This document shows, in pieces, positions 16,242 to 23,584 of a DNA stretch of 38,036 nucleotides; within the stretch, counting starts at the first letter, position 1; each line of letters opens with the position of its first letter. Position numbers and translations under genes: made by a program. Location: the NCBI GenBank assembly GCA_016191985.1, contig JACPVB010000195.1, positions 1 to 38,036 on the forward strand, written 5' to 3'. This DNA is from Chloroflexota bacterium (GTDB lineage: Bacteria; Chloroflexota; Anaerolineae; Anaerolineales; Villigracilaceae). Under the pieces are notes generated by a model. It was not told the DNA's origin and searched no databases. It worked only from the letters and a program-made list of their open reading frames with translations.

Positions 16242-17489
16242 TCAGGGCGCAATGGTTGTACCGGATAATATCTCCGCATCCTTTGGGATGACAACGATGC
16301 CATCGCGAACATACCAGTTTACATTTTCCATATCCGTGTTGCGCGGGAAGGGGCGGATGGTGACATTACTTCCAATGCGCGCATTTTTATCGAGGATCGC
16401 GCCTTCGATGTAACAATTCGCGCCAATGCCAATGGGCAGGCCTTCGCGGTCGCGTTCATAATAATCCGACCCCATCACAATGCTGTCCTTGATCACACAT
16501 CCCGCTGCAATCTGGCTGCGAATGCCGATAATGGAATGAGTAATCTCGGATTTGAGAATGCGACTCCCTTCCGCAAGTAGAACATTTTGCAGCCTGCTAT
16601 CCTCCACAATGGAGCCAGGCAGGAAGCGTGTATCGGTATAGATGGGAAGTTTTGCATCGTAAAAATTAAAGGGTGTTTCAGGAGTGGTCAGCGCAAGGTT
16701 GGTCTCGTAGAACGAGCGGATCGTCCCAATGTCCTGCCAGTATCCATCGAAATCGAAACCAAAGACAGCATGCGAGGTGATTGCCTGTGGGATGATGTCA
16801 CCGCCGAAATCATCGTGGTTGGGGAAGTTCGTCAATAAATCCACCAGCACTTTTGTGTTGAACATGTAAATGCCCATGGAGCCGAGGAACGGTCTCAGCG
16901 GGTCGTCACGGCTGACAAATTTCTTCTGGATTTCCGGGTCTTTGGGCTTTTCCACAAAGGAGGAAATACGTCCGCCTTCTTCGCGTTTTAAGATGCCAAA
17001 ACGCGTCACCTCTTCTTTTGAGACCGGTTGCACCGCCACGGTGATATCCGCCTTATTTTCCCAATGATATTCGGCCATTGCCTTGTAATCCATGCGGTAC
17101 AAATGATCGCCTGCGAGGATCAGGATGTGCTTTGCCCCGGCAGCCTGGATTTCAAGCATTTGTTTGCGGACCGCGTCGGCTGTGCCCTGGTACCAGTCCG
17201 CGCTCTCAAGGGTCTGCTCGGCGGCCCAGATCTGCACCCAGCCCTGGTGAAAGGCGTCAAAATTATAGGTGCGCGTAATGTGGCGATGCAATGACACGGA
17301 ATTGAACTGCGTCAGGATCGCGATACGATAAATCTCTGAATTGATGCAATTGCTGATGGGAATATCAATGAGGCGGTATTTGCCCGCAATCGGCACGGCC
17401 GGTTTGGAGCGCATTTGGGTCAGTGGATACAGGCGCGCCCCGCGCCCTCCACCCAAGATCACCGCCAGGACATCGTTCAATGAGGGCAT
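16242..17489 (-). CDS. glgC: Glucose-1-phosphate adenylyltransferase (ADP-glucose pyrophosphorylase)
   Basis: A 415-residue enzyme of usual size. The nucleotidyl-transfer loop GGGRGARLYPLT (13-24), KPAVPIAGKYRLIDIPISNCINS and GTADAVR (102-108) plus GDHLYRMDY (127-135) are all intact, and the C-terminal third is a left-handed beta-helix with hexapeptide-like repeats. It makes ADP-glucose from glucose 1-phosphate and ATP, for glycogen and possibly for glucosylglycerate made by the GpgS-like protein at 34167. A perfect AGGAGG lies ahead of the ATG. A 34-residue membrane peptide gene precedes it by 48 nt, and both follow one strong promoter. Confidence 0.95.
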   Translation of the reverse strand: MPSLNDVLAVILGGGRGARLYPLTQMRSKPAVPIAGKYRLIDIPISNCINSEIYRIAILTQFNSVSLHRHITRTYNFDAFHQGWVQIWAAEQTLESADWYQGTADAVRKQMLEIQAAGAKHILILAGDHLYRMDYKAMAEYHWENKADITVAVQPVSKEEVTRFGILKREEGGRISSFVEKPKDPEIQKKFVSRDDPLRPFLGSMGIYMFNTKVLVDLLTNFPNHDDFGGDIIPQAITSHAVFGFDFDGYWQDIGTIRSFYETNLALTTPETPFNFYDAKLPIYTDTRFLPGSIVEDSRLQNVLLAEGSRILKSEITHSIIGIRSQIAAGCVIKDSIVMGSDYYERDREGLPIGIGANCYIEGAILDKNARIGSNVTIRPFPRNTDMENVNWYVRDGIVVIPKDAEILSGTTIAP

Positions 17490-17537
17490 AATGGGCCTCC
17501 TGGAATTTTCTTCGCCCGTACAGCAAGCGAGATGGCA

Positions 17538-17642
17538 CTATTTTACACCCATCATCTTACGAATGCGATGAATTACGTACACAATCGGATATGCCAGCAG
17601 GACCATGATATCAATAACGGCAAAAAGCAGGTATAGTTTCAT
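17538..17642 (-). CDS. Small single-TM membrane peptide upstream of glgC
   Basis: A 34-residue reading frame starts at the ATG at 17642. It begins MKLYLLFAVIDIMVLLAYP, ends in a basic segment (HRIRKMMGVK), and is almost wholly one hydrophobic helix. A GGAG lies 11 nt before the ATG, and a near-consensus promoter is 75 nt upstream. It is too short for standard ORF calling. Its position between the promoter and glgC suggests either a real micropeptide or a leader peptide. The role is unknown. Confidence 0.6.
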   Translation of the reverse strand: MKLYLLFAVIDIMVLLAYPIVYVIHRIRKMMGVK

Positions 17643-17723
17643 ACGCGTTGGTTCTCCGGAAGAAAGCGTAAAGACTCGTCTTAGGAGGGTTTACGTTTTT
17701 TCACGTTTTGAGTTTCCATTTTG

Positions 17724-17752
17724 ATTGTACAGTTCAAAAAATTCGATGTCAA
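17724..17752 (-). promoter_or_regulatory. sigma70 promoter of the small peptide-glgC unit
   Basis: The minus strand has TTGACA (17752-17747), a 17-nt spacer and TACAAT (17729-17724), almost consensus. Transcription would start near 17717. The leader contains an inverted repeat (cgtaaa/tttacg) before the small ORF. The rest of the 17643-17859 gap shows only the tRNA terminator and an uncertain plus-strand TATAAT at 17829. Confidence 0.85.
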
Positions 17753-17770
17753 CGCCAGCGATTCAGGGTC

Positions 17771-17812
17771 ATATAAAACTCAAACGCCCTCTCGAATTGG
17801 AGGACGTTTGAG
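17771..17812 (-). terminator. Rho-independent terminator of tRNA-Leu
   Basis: The stem ctcaaacg-cctc/gagg-cgtttgag (17779-17791 with 17799-17812, one mismatch) is followed on the minus strand by TTTTATAT. It lies about 50 nt downstream of the tRNA and also keeps tRNA transcription from entering the glgC promoter region. Confidence 0.75.
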
Positions 17813-17859
17813 GATGAACCCTGTAAGGTATAATACCGCTTCGGGTACGATGTCACCTG

Positions 17860-17942
17860 TGCCGAAGGAGGGAATCGAACCCTCATTCCCGTAGGGAACA
17901 CGATTTTGAGTCGTGCGCGTCTGCCTATTCCGCCACTTCGGC
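17860..17942 (-). tRNA. tRNA-Leu(CAA)
   Basis: The minus strand folds as a class II tRNA. The acceptor is GCCGAAG/CTTCGGC, the D arm includes GGCGGAATAGGCAGAC, and the anticodon stem is CACGA/TCGTG with the loop CTCAAAA, giving anticodon CAA (decodes UUG). The long variable arm (TTCCCTACGGGAA) and T arm (GAGGG TTCGATT CCCTC) are intact. CCA is not encoded. Confidence 0.97.
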
Positions 17943-17956
17943 CAATTGCGAACGCA

Positions 17957-17984
17957 AGTATACCACTCCCAAGAACAAGGTCAA
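17957..17984 (-). promoter_or_regulatory. Promoter of tRNA-Leu, overlapping the ychF ribosome binding region
   Basis: The minus strand has TTGACC (17984-17979), a 16-nt spacer and TATACT (17962-17957), with the tRNA 5' end 15 nt past the -10. The -35 box lies directly before the divergent ychF ATG at 17986 and partly overlaps its AAGG ribosome binding site. Confidence 0.85.
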
Positions 17985-17985
17985 G

Positions 17986-19044
17986 ATGAAACTAGGAATT
18001 ATTGGATTACCCCAATCAGGAAAGACCACCATTTTCAACGCGTTGACACGCGGCAATGCCCCCACCACCGCCTCGGCGGGACGCATCGAAGTGCATCAGG
18101 CCGTGGTGGATGTTCCCGATCCGCGCGTGGATAAACTCTCCAGCATGTTCAATCCGAAGAAGACAGTCTACACCAAGGTGACTTATGCGGATATTGCCGG
18201 GCTGGAAACTGGTTCGGCCAAAAGCGGCATTTCCGGGCAACTGTTGAATCACCTCAACCAAATGGACGGACTGATTCTGGTGGTGCGCGCCTTCGAAAAC
18301 GACAGCGTGATGCACCCAAATGGAAGCGTGAATCCACTCCGCGATGTGGACACGATGCTGACCGAGCTTTTGCTGAACGATCTCATCGCCGTCGAACGTA
18401 AATTGGAACGCCTCGTTGAAGAACGCAAAAAAGGCGGCACCGACAAAACCTTAAACGCTCGGCAAACAGAGTTGTTCGAAAAACTGCACAAAACGCTTTC
18501 AGATAACCTGCCTTTGCGCAGCATGGAATTTACGCACGAGGAGCAAAAGGAGCTTTCCAGTTTCGGGCTGCTTACTCGCAAACCCATTCTGACTGTGTTT
18601 AATCTGGGCGAAGGACAGCCAGCACTCGAAGCAAAGCTGGACCATCCGTCTGTGGCGTTGATGGGGAAACTGGAAATGGAAATTGCCCAGCTCTCTGCGG
18701 AAGATGCGGCGGTTTTTATGGAAGAATATGGCATTAAAGAACTCAGCTTAAACCGTATGATCAATTTGTCTTATGAATTGTTGAAGATACAGACATTCTT
18801 CACTGTGGGTGAGGATGAAGTGCGCGCATGGACAACCCATCGCGGTGCGACGGCACAGGAATCTGCCGGGGAAATCCATACCGATCTTTCGCGTGGATTT
18901 GTCCGGGCGGAGGTAGTGGCTTACGAAGACCTGATCAGCCTCGGGTCGATGAATGAGGCGAAAGCCAAAGGGAAATTAAGGCTCGAAGGCAAGGAGTATC
19001 CAGTTAAGGACGGCGATATCATGCACGTCCGATCCAGTTTGTAA
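17986..19044 (+). CDS. ychF: Redox-regulated ATPase YchF (OBG-type translational factor)
   Basis: A 352-residue protein. The P-loop GLPQSGKTT (7-15) replaces the usual GLPNVGKST, and the unusual NxxE signature (N-L-G-E in TVFNLGEGQP) replaces NKxD and explains the family's preference for ATP. A helical arm insertion and a C-terminal TGS domain follow, ending in KGKLRLEGKEYPVKDGDIMHVR. YchF binds the ribosome and regulates translation and stress response. The start is ATG at 17986 with a weak AAGG before it, divergent from tRNA-Leu. Its own promoter is not obvious; a TATAAT at 17829-17834 would make a leader antisense to the tRNA. Confidence 0.93.
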   Translation: MKLGIIGLPQSGKTTIFNALTRGNAPTTASAGRIEVHQAVVDVPDPRVDKLSSMFNPKKTVYTKVTYADIAGLETGSAKSGISGQLLNHLNQMDGLILVVRAFENDSVMHPNGSVNPLRDVDTMLTELLLNDLIAVERKLERLVEERKKGGTDKTLNARQTELFEKLHKTLSDNLPLRSMEFTHEEQKELSSFGLLTRKPILTVFNLGEGQPALEAKLDHPSVALMGKLEMEIAQLSAEDAAVFMEEYGIKELSLNRMINLSYELLKIQTFFTVGEDEVRAWTTHRGATAQESAGEIHTDLSRGFVRAEVVAYEDLISLGSMNEAKAKGKLRLEGKEYPVKDGDIMHVRSSL

Positions 19045-19077
19045 AAATGAAGTGACGGCTGTCGTCGTTCACTGCAC

Positions 19078-19099
19078 GGGCGATTGAAGTCGCCACCAC
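19078..19099 (-). repeat. Short dispersed palindrome (GTGGTGGCGACTTCAATCGCCC)
   Basis: The stem ggcga/tcgcc (19079-19083 with 19090-19094) lies just before the PepF ribosome binding site. Its reverse complement is nearly the same as the element at 29784, so it belongs to the same small repeat family. Confidence 0.55.
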
Positions 19100-19116
19100 C
19101 TATTTCAGGAGAATAT

Positions 19117-20985
19117 ATGACCTACAAACTTTCCAAATGGGATCTTTCCCCGCTGTACCCTGGTTATGAAAGTGCGGAACTACAAAATGCCTTTGACATG
19201 ATCGAAGAGCAAGTGACTTCGTTTGAAGGCGTGCGCGACAAACTCAAACCCGACATGCCCGCCGAGCAATTCGTGGAAGTATTGAAAGCCAGCGAAGAGA
19301 CGACACGCATTGGGAACAAGTTGTATTCGTTTGCGGGTCTGTCATTTACGGCGGATACGCAGGATCAGAAGGCGCAGACCTTACAGAACCGCGTGCTGCA
19401 ATTTTTAGCGGAGATCCAAAACCGCACACTGTTCTTCAATTTGTGGTGGAAGGATGTGGATGAGGAAAACGCAAAACGCCTGATGGACGCTTCGGGCGAT
19501 TACCGCTATTACCTCGAAGCGATTCGCCTGTTCAAGCCGCACACTTTGAGCGAAGCGGAAGAGAAGGTCGTCAATCTCAAAAATGTAACAGGCGTGAATG
19601 CGCTCGGCAATCTGTATGATTCGATCACGAACCGCTACACGTTCAAATTAAAGGTCAACGGCAAAGAAAAGGAAATGACCGCTTCTGAATTATTTTCCTT
19701 CCGCTACAGTACCGACCCGAACCTGCGCGCCGAGAGTTACAAGTCTCAGTTTAAGGTTTTTGGCGAAGACGGCCCAATCCTTGGGCAGATTTACCAGACG
19801 ATTTTGCGTGACTGGCACAACGAGAATGTGAACCTGCGCAAGTTCAAGAATTCGATTGCACCGCGCAACCTTAATAATGATATTCCCGATGAAGCGGTGG
19901 AAACCCTGTTGAATGTGGCCCGCAAAAATGTGGGCATCTTCCAGCGTTATTTCAAGATGAAAGCCAAATATGTGGGAATGAAAAAGATTCGCCGCTACGA
20001 TATTTATGCGCCTGTGGCCGCCTCGAAGAAAACTTACAAATGGGACGAAGCCGTCAACATGGTACTGGATGCGTTCACGGCTTTCGAGCCGAAGGTGGCG
20101 GATTTGGCAAAGCGCGTCTTTGACGGGAGCCGCATTGACAGCGAAATCCGCAAGGGCAAACGCGGCGGCGCATTTTGCTGGTCCTACCTGCCCGAAGAAA
20201 CCCCATATGTGCTGGTCAATTATCAGGGGACAGGACGCGAAGTGGCGACGCTGGCGCATGAACTCGGTCATGCCATTCATGCCATGCTGGCTTCGCATCA
20301 CAACACGTTTACTTTCCATTCCTCCCTGCCGCTGGCAGAGACCGCATCCACATTTGCGGAAATGGTCCTGATCGACAAACTACTCGCGGAAGAGAAGGAT
20401 GATTCCGTACGCCGCGATATTCTCTTCAAGCAAATGGATGACGCCTACGCGACCATCATGCGCCAATCCTATTTTGCGCTGTTCGAGAAGACCGCACATG
20501 AGATGGTACAAAAGAACGCCTCAGTAGACGACTTGAGCAATGCCTATCTTGAAAACTTGAAGGAACAGTTCGGTGATTCCCTCGCCCTGAGCGACGAGTT
20601 CAAGTGGGAATGGGTGGGGATTCCGCACATTTACCAAACTCCGTTCTATGTGTATGCCTATGCCTTTGGTCAGTTATTGGTGCTGGCCTTGTATCAGCAG
20701 TTCAAAGCGGAAGGGGAATCGTTCAAGCCAAAGTACCTCAAGATTCTGTCTGCGGGCGGTTCCGAAGCTCCCGAAAAGATTCTAAGTGAAGCGGGCATCA
20801 ACATCCGCGACGCGAAGTTCTGGCAGGGCGGGTTCGATGTGCTGGAGAAATTGGTGAGTGAATTGGAGAAGCTGCCGGTGGCGAAGAAGGTGAAGTCTGT
20901 AAAGCGTAATGCGAAATCTGTAAAAGGTAAGGCGGTGGGGAAGAAGGCAGTAAAGAAAACTATTATGAAGAAGAAGAAAAAGTAA
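19117..20985 (+). CDS. pepF: M3 family oligoendopeptidase F-like metallopeptidase with Lys-rich tail
   Basis: The start at 19117 follows AGGAG directly (an upstream TTG at 19084 has no such site), giving 622 residues, the usual size. The zinc site is HELGH (about 381-385), with the third ligand Glu408 in ETASTFAE. It cleaves short peptides in the cytoplasm. The C-terminus carries an unusual 30-residue Lys-rich tail (KVKSVKRNAKSVKGKAVG then KKAVKKTIMKKKKK) like a histone H1 tail. It follows ychF by 72 nt with a small repeat in between, and a terminator lies 19 nt past the stop. Confidence 0.92.
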   Translation: MTYKLSKWDLSPLYPGYESAELQNAFDMIEEQVTSFEGVRDKLKPDMPAEQFVEVLKASEETTRIGNKLYSFAGLSFTADTQDQKAQTLQNRVLQFLAEIQNRTLFFNLWWKDVDEENAKRLMDASGDYRYYLEAIRLFKPHTLSEAEEKVVNLKNVTGVNALGNLYDSITNRYTFKLKVNGKEKEMTASELFSFRYSTDPNLRAESYKSQFKVFGEDGPILGQIYQTILRDWHNENVNLRKFKNSIAPRNLNNDIPDEAVETLLNVARKNVGIFQRYFKMKAKYVGMKKIRRYDIYAPVAASKKTYKWDEAVNMVLDAFTAFEPKVADLAKRVFDGSRIDSEIRKGKRGGAFCWSYLPEETPYVLVNYQGTGREVATLAHELGHAIHAMLASHHNTFTFHSSLPLAETASTFAEMVLIDKLLAEEKDDSVRRDILFKQMDDAYATIMRQSYFALFEKTAHEMVQKNASVDDLSNAYLENLKEQFGDSLALSDEFKWEWVGIPHIYQTPFYVYAYAFGQLLVLALYQQFKAEGESFKPKYLKILSAGGSEAPEKILSEAGINIRDAKFWQGGFDVLEKLVSELEKLPVAKKVKSVKRNAKSVKGKAVGKKAVKKTIMKKKKK

Positions 20986-21003
20986 CGAGTGATGAGTAAT
21001 GAG

Positions 21004-21035
21004 AAAGAGACCCGGTATTATTGCCGGGTCTCTTT
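21004..21035. terminator. Bidirectional terminator between pepF and the GNAT gene
   Basis: A perfect 12-bp stem, aaagagacccgg/ccgggtctcttt (21004-21015 with 21024-21035, 8-nt loop), sits between convergent genes. The A and T ends make it work in both directions. Confidence 0.9.
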
Positions 21036-21047
21036 AGTTGAGCGGAT

Positions 21048-21563
21048 TTATTTCAGCAATTTATACATGAACACAGTGGAGTGGAGTTTCCCATTCGTGC
21101 TACGCGCGTACTCCGGGATGACTCCCGCCCGCACATAGCCGAGTTTTGCATACAACGCCTCAGACGGGTCTCCTTCGCGCGTATCCAAAACCAGTGTGGT
21201 TCTACCTGCGGACCGGGCTTCTGCTTCGATGGCATTCATCAGCAATCGAGCGACTCCCTGCCTGCGAAAAGATGTGTGCACCATGAGCTTGGCAACTTCC
21301 GCACGATGGCTTCCATTTGCGCGAGTCGCAAGGTCGAGTTGGACAGTGCCTGCAAGTTCATCGTCCGCTTTTGCAATCAACAAAATGCGGCTCGAGCTTT
21401 CAATGGCCTTCGCCACATCCTGCCAGTAGACGAGGGCGTCTTCTTCGGAAAGCGGCAGTAAAAATCCCACAGATGCACCGTTTGTGACAGCATTTTGTAA
21501 AAGAGACGCGAGTTTCGAAAGTTCGGGAAGGATTGTTTGGGATGTGAGGCGATGGATGTGCAT
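21048..21563 (-). CDS. GNAT family N-acetyltransferase
   Basis: A 171-residue protein. The acetyl-CoA binding motif A is present as VAKLMVHTSFRRQGVARLLMNAIEAEAR (RRQGVA at about 100-105), and LVLDTREGDPSEALYAKLGYVRAGVIP is the typical end of the fold. The substrate is not predicted. No ribosome binding site is seen at 21563, so the start is uncertain. It is a single gene between a terminator and a large inverted repeat. Confidence 0.88.
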   Translation of the reverse strand: MHIHRLTSQTILPELSKLASLLQNAVTNGASVGFLLPLSEEDALVYWQDVAKAIESSSRILLIAKADDELAGTVQLDLATRANGSHRAEVAKLMVHTSFRRQGVARLLMNAIEAEARSAGRTTLVLDTREGDPSEALYAKLGYVRAGVIPEYARSTNGKLHSTVFMYKLLK

Positions 21564-21605
21564 GTGCGAAATTTACCACAGATACTCATTCGGACATGAT
21601 GTGAA

Positions 21606-21763
21606 CGTGGATGGGAGTGGCTAATCTCGTGGGCTTATCCAAAGATTTGACCACAGAGTCCACAAAGAACACGGAGTTTCTCTTTTATTTTTCTCAGTGA
21701 ACTTCGTGCGCTCTGTGGTAGGAAGGTTTTTAGCCCATCCTTTTAGCCACTCTCACGTGGATG
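21606..21763. repeat. Long imperfect inverted repeat, nested
   Basis: The outer arms at 21606-21637 (cgtggatgggagtggctaat...) and 21730-21763 (ttagcccatccttttagcca...) are near reverse complements of one another. Inside is a second pair, accacagag (21650-21658) and ctctgtggt (21711-21719). The whole could form a large hairpin. The inner 'accacagagtccacaaag' text resembles dispersed non-coding repeats in other environmental bacterial genomes, from memory only. No gene is visible in this 294-nt gap. Confidence 0.6.
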
Positions 21764-21799
21764 AAAGGGATTTATCCACAGTAAACGAGAGGTAAAAAC

Positions 21800-21835
21800 A
21801 AACTCGCCCACGAAACGATTTTCATGGGCGAGTTT
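21800..21835. terminator. Terminator downstream of ssb, bidirectional
   Basis: The stem aaactcgccca/tgggcgagttt (21800-21810 with 21825-21835) is flanked by A-rich sequence on the left and T on the right. It ends the ssb transcript on the minus strand. Confidence 0.85.
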
Positions 21836-21857
21836 TTACTATTCACTATTTACTGTT

Positions 21858-22241
21858 CTACACATCGTAATCGCCGGGGTCTTCATCCACTGCCATCACG
21901 GGTTCTTCCTTATCCCTCTTATCGAGGAATTGCAGGGTTTGGGCCACGATTTTTGTGAAATACTTTGTTTCGCCTTTATCTTCATACTTGTCAGTCTTCA
22001 ACCGACCTTCGAGGTAGATGAGACTGCCTTTCTTCAGATATTCCTGGCAGATTTCGCCAAGCCGTCCCCAGGCTTCGATGTTGACCCACTCGGTGGCTTC
22101 CTTCGTCTCGCCGCTCTTGTCCTTCCAGCGGTTGCTGACAGCGAGGCTGAAATGGGTCACTTTTTTGCCGGTGGGGGTGAACTTGCTCTCTGGGTCCCTG
22201 CCCAGGCGGCCAATCAATTGAACGCGGTTTAATGTTGGCAT
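21858..22241 (-). CDS. ssb: Single-stranded DNA-binding protein
   Basis: A 127-residue protein of the OB fold: it begins LNRVQLIGRLGRDPE, then TGKKVTHFSLAVSNRW and WVNIEAWGRLGEICQEYLKKGSLIYLEGRLKTDKYED. It is shorter than most SSBs because the linker after the OB domain is short, and the acidic end (DEDPGDYDV) lacks the usual Ile-Pro-Phe tip that binds partner proteins. It protects single-stranded DNA in replication and repair. AAGGGGAG precedes the ATG. The 71-residue gene lies 108 nt upstream on the same strand. Confidence 0.95.
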   Translation of the reverse strand: MPTLNRVQLIGRLGRDPESKFTPTGKKVTHFSLAVSNRWKDKSGETKEATEWVNIEAWGRLGEICQEYLKKGSLIYLEGRLKTDKYEDKGETKYFTKIVAQTLQFLDKRDKEEPVMAVDEDPGDYDV

Positions 22242-22349
22242 GGCTGCTCCCCTTTTATTTCATAACTTTTAGATGCATGTGTACGTGTCATATGAGTCTC
22301 CTTTTTAATCTAAAAGAACAGGTTTGGGTTGTGTCGAACAGGTTATACT

Positions 22350-22565
22350 TTACGAAGCTGCCTCTGTTTTCTCCGCGGGTTTCGCTTCGCCTTCGGCAAC
22401 GATCTTCTTCAAGACCAACAAGCCGGTCTTCATCTCAGCCACCTGGTAGCCCGCAGGGACGGCATCGAGAGCGCCTTCCTTCACTTCCTTCGAGAAGAAG
22501 AACATCTTGCCCTTCGAGTGCAGGTAGTAGGTGGTTCCTTTTGAATTGGTGTGTCCGTAAGCCAT
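22350..22565 (-). CDS. Small conserved hypothetical protein, upstream of ssb
   Basis: A 71-residue protein from the ATG at 22565, with a perfect AAAGGAG ahead; a longer frame starting at 22607 is unlikely. The start, MAYGHTNSKGTTYYLHSKG, leads to MFFFSKEVKEGALDAVPAGY and TGLLVLKK, a pattern I have seen in other small bacterial proteins but cannot name. The C-terminus is Ala/Glu/Lys-rich. A good promoter (22596-22624) precedes it, and ssb is the likely second gene. Confidence 0.8.
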   Translation of the reverse strand: MAYGHTNSKGTTYYLHSKGKMFFFSKEVKEGALDAVPAGYQVAEMKTGLLVLKKIVAEGEAKPAEKTEAAS

Positions 22566-22595
22566 TATTATCTCCTTTTGTCTAAGTGTAGCAAG

Positions 22596-22624
22596 AGTGT
22601 AGAACAAAATTTCTAGCCTGTCAA
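22596..22624 (-). promoter_or_regulatory. sigma70 promoter of the 71-residue gene and ssb
   Basis: The minus strand has a perfect TTGACA (22624-22619), a 17-nt spacer and TACACT (22601-22596). Transcription would start near 22589, giving a leader of about 23 nt. Confidence 0.85.
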
Positions 22625-22660
22625 GCCCCTAAACGGGGTTTTGTATAGACAAATTTAACC

Positions 22661-22708
22661 TAGGGGCGGCCCACCCACGAGAGCAAGCCAACGTGACAAT
22701 CGCCCCTA
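22661..22708. repeat. Palindrome-bounded intergenic repeat
   Basis: The segment is bounded by the perfect 8-bp inverted ends taggggcg (22661-22668) and cgccccta (22701-22708), like the element at 1023-1105. It sits directly before panC. Confidence 0.6.
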
Positions 22709-22724
22709 CTGCCTCGGAGTAGAC

Positions 22725-23558
22725 ATGAAAACCATAACCACCCTCTCTGACCTACGAGCCGCGCGCCTCTCTCTTACAGGGACAGTTGGCCTTGTCCCGA
22801 CGATGGGATATTTACACGAGGGGCATCTCTCTCTTATCCGCCGAGCCAGGGTCGAGTGCGAGCATGTGATCGTGACCATCTTCGTCAATCCCACACAGTT
22901 CGGCCCAACCGAAGACCTCTCGAAATATCCTCGTGACCTTGAACGTGATCTTGGTCTGATAGAACCTCTCGGTGTGGATTTGGTCTGGAATCCCTCAGCG
23001 GAGGTAATGTACCCGTCTGGCTACCAGACCTGGGTGGAGGTCGAAGCGATGACTCGTCCACTGGAAGGCGCGATGCGGCCCGGTCACTTCCGCGGTGTGA
23101 CCACCGTCGTGGCGAAATTGTTCAACGCCACCCAGCCGCACAAGGCCTACTTCGGCCAGAAGGATGCCCAGCAGGCGGCGGTCATCCGCCAGATGACTCA
23201 GGATTTAGATTTCCCAATCGAAATTGTGGTCTGCCCCATCGTGCGCGAGGCGGACGGGCTGGCGATGTCCAGCCGCAACAAGTATTTGAGCGAGGCCGAG
23301 CGCAAGGCGGCTACGGTGCTGTTTCGGGCGTTGAGCGCGGCAAAGGATTTGTATGAGGGCGGGGAAAGGGATGCAGAGAAGGTAAGGGGAAAGATGAAAG
23401 AAGTTTTGGCGGGCGAACCGCTGGCACAGATGCAATATGTCTCCTGCGCAGACTATGTTTCGTTGGAAGAATTAAGGGAGATTAAAGGAAAAACCCTGCT
23501 TTCGATGGCCGTCTTCTTCGGCAAAACCAGATTGATCGATAATTTTGTGTTGGGGTAA
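22725..23558 (+). CDS. panC: Pantothenate synthetase (pantoate-beta-alanine ligase)
   Basis: A 277-residue enzyme of usual length. The HIGH-type ATP-binding loop PTMGYLHEGHLSLIRRAR (25 onward), the pantoate-binding FVNPTQFGP, and the KMSKS-like SSRNKYLSEAE are intact. It joins pantoate to beta-alanine for coenzyme A synthesis. The ATG at 22725 has GGAG upstream. No panB or panD is in the window. The alpha/beta hydrolase follows closely on the same strand. Confidence 0.95.
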   Translation: MKTITTLSDLRAARLSLTGTVGLVPTMGYLHEGHLSLIRRARVECEHVIVTIFVNPTQFGPTEDLSKYPRDLERDLGLIEPLGVDLVWNPSAEVMYPSGYQTWVEVEAMTRPLEGAMRPGHFRGVTTVVAKLFNATQPHKAYFGQKDAQQAAVIRQMTQDLDFPIEIVVCPIVREADGLAMSSRNKYLSEAERKAATVLFRALSAAKDLYEGGERDAEKVRGKMKEVLAGEPLAQMQYVSCADYVSLEELREIKGKTLLSMAVFFGKTRLIDNFVLG

Positions 23559-23584
23559 CTCATAGGGCACAGCCAAATCCATTG

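Noticed and set aside
17681..17700. Plus-strand terminator cgtaaa...tttacg followed by T run
   Set aside because: No plus-strand gene lies upstream; the inverted repeat falls in the leader of the minus-strand glgC unit instead.
22625..22640. Small cccc/gggg hairpin with TTTT as a terminator
   Set aside because: The stem has only about 4-5 bp, lies just upstream of the ssb-unit promoter and has no plus-strand gene to end.
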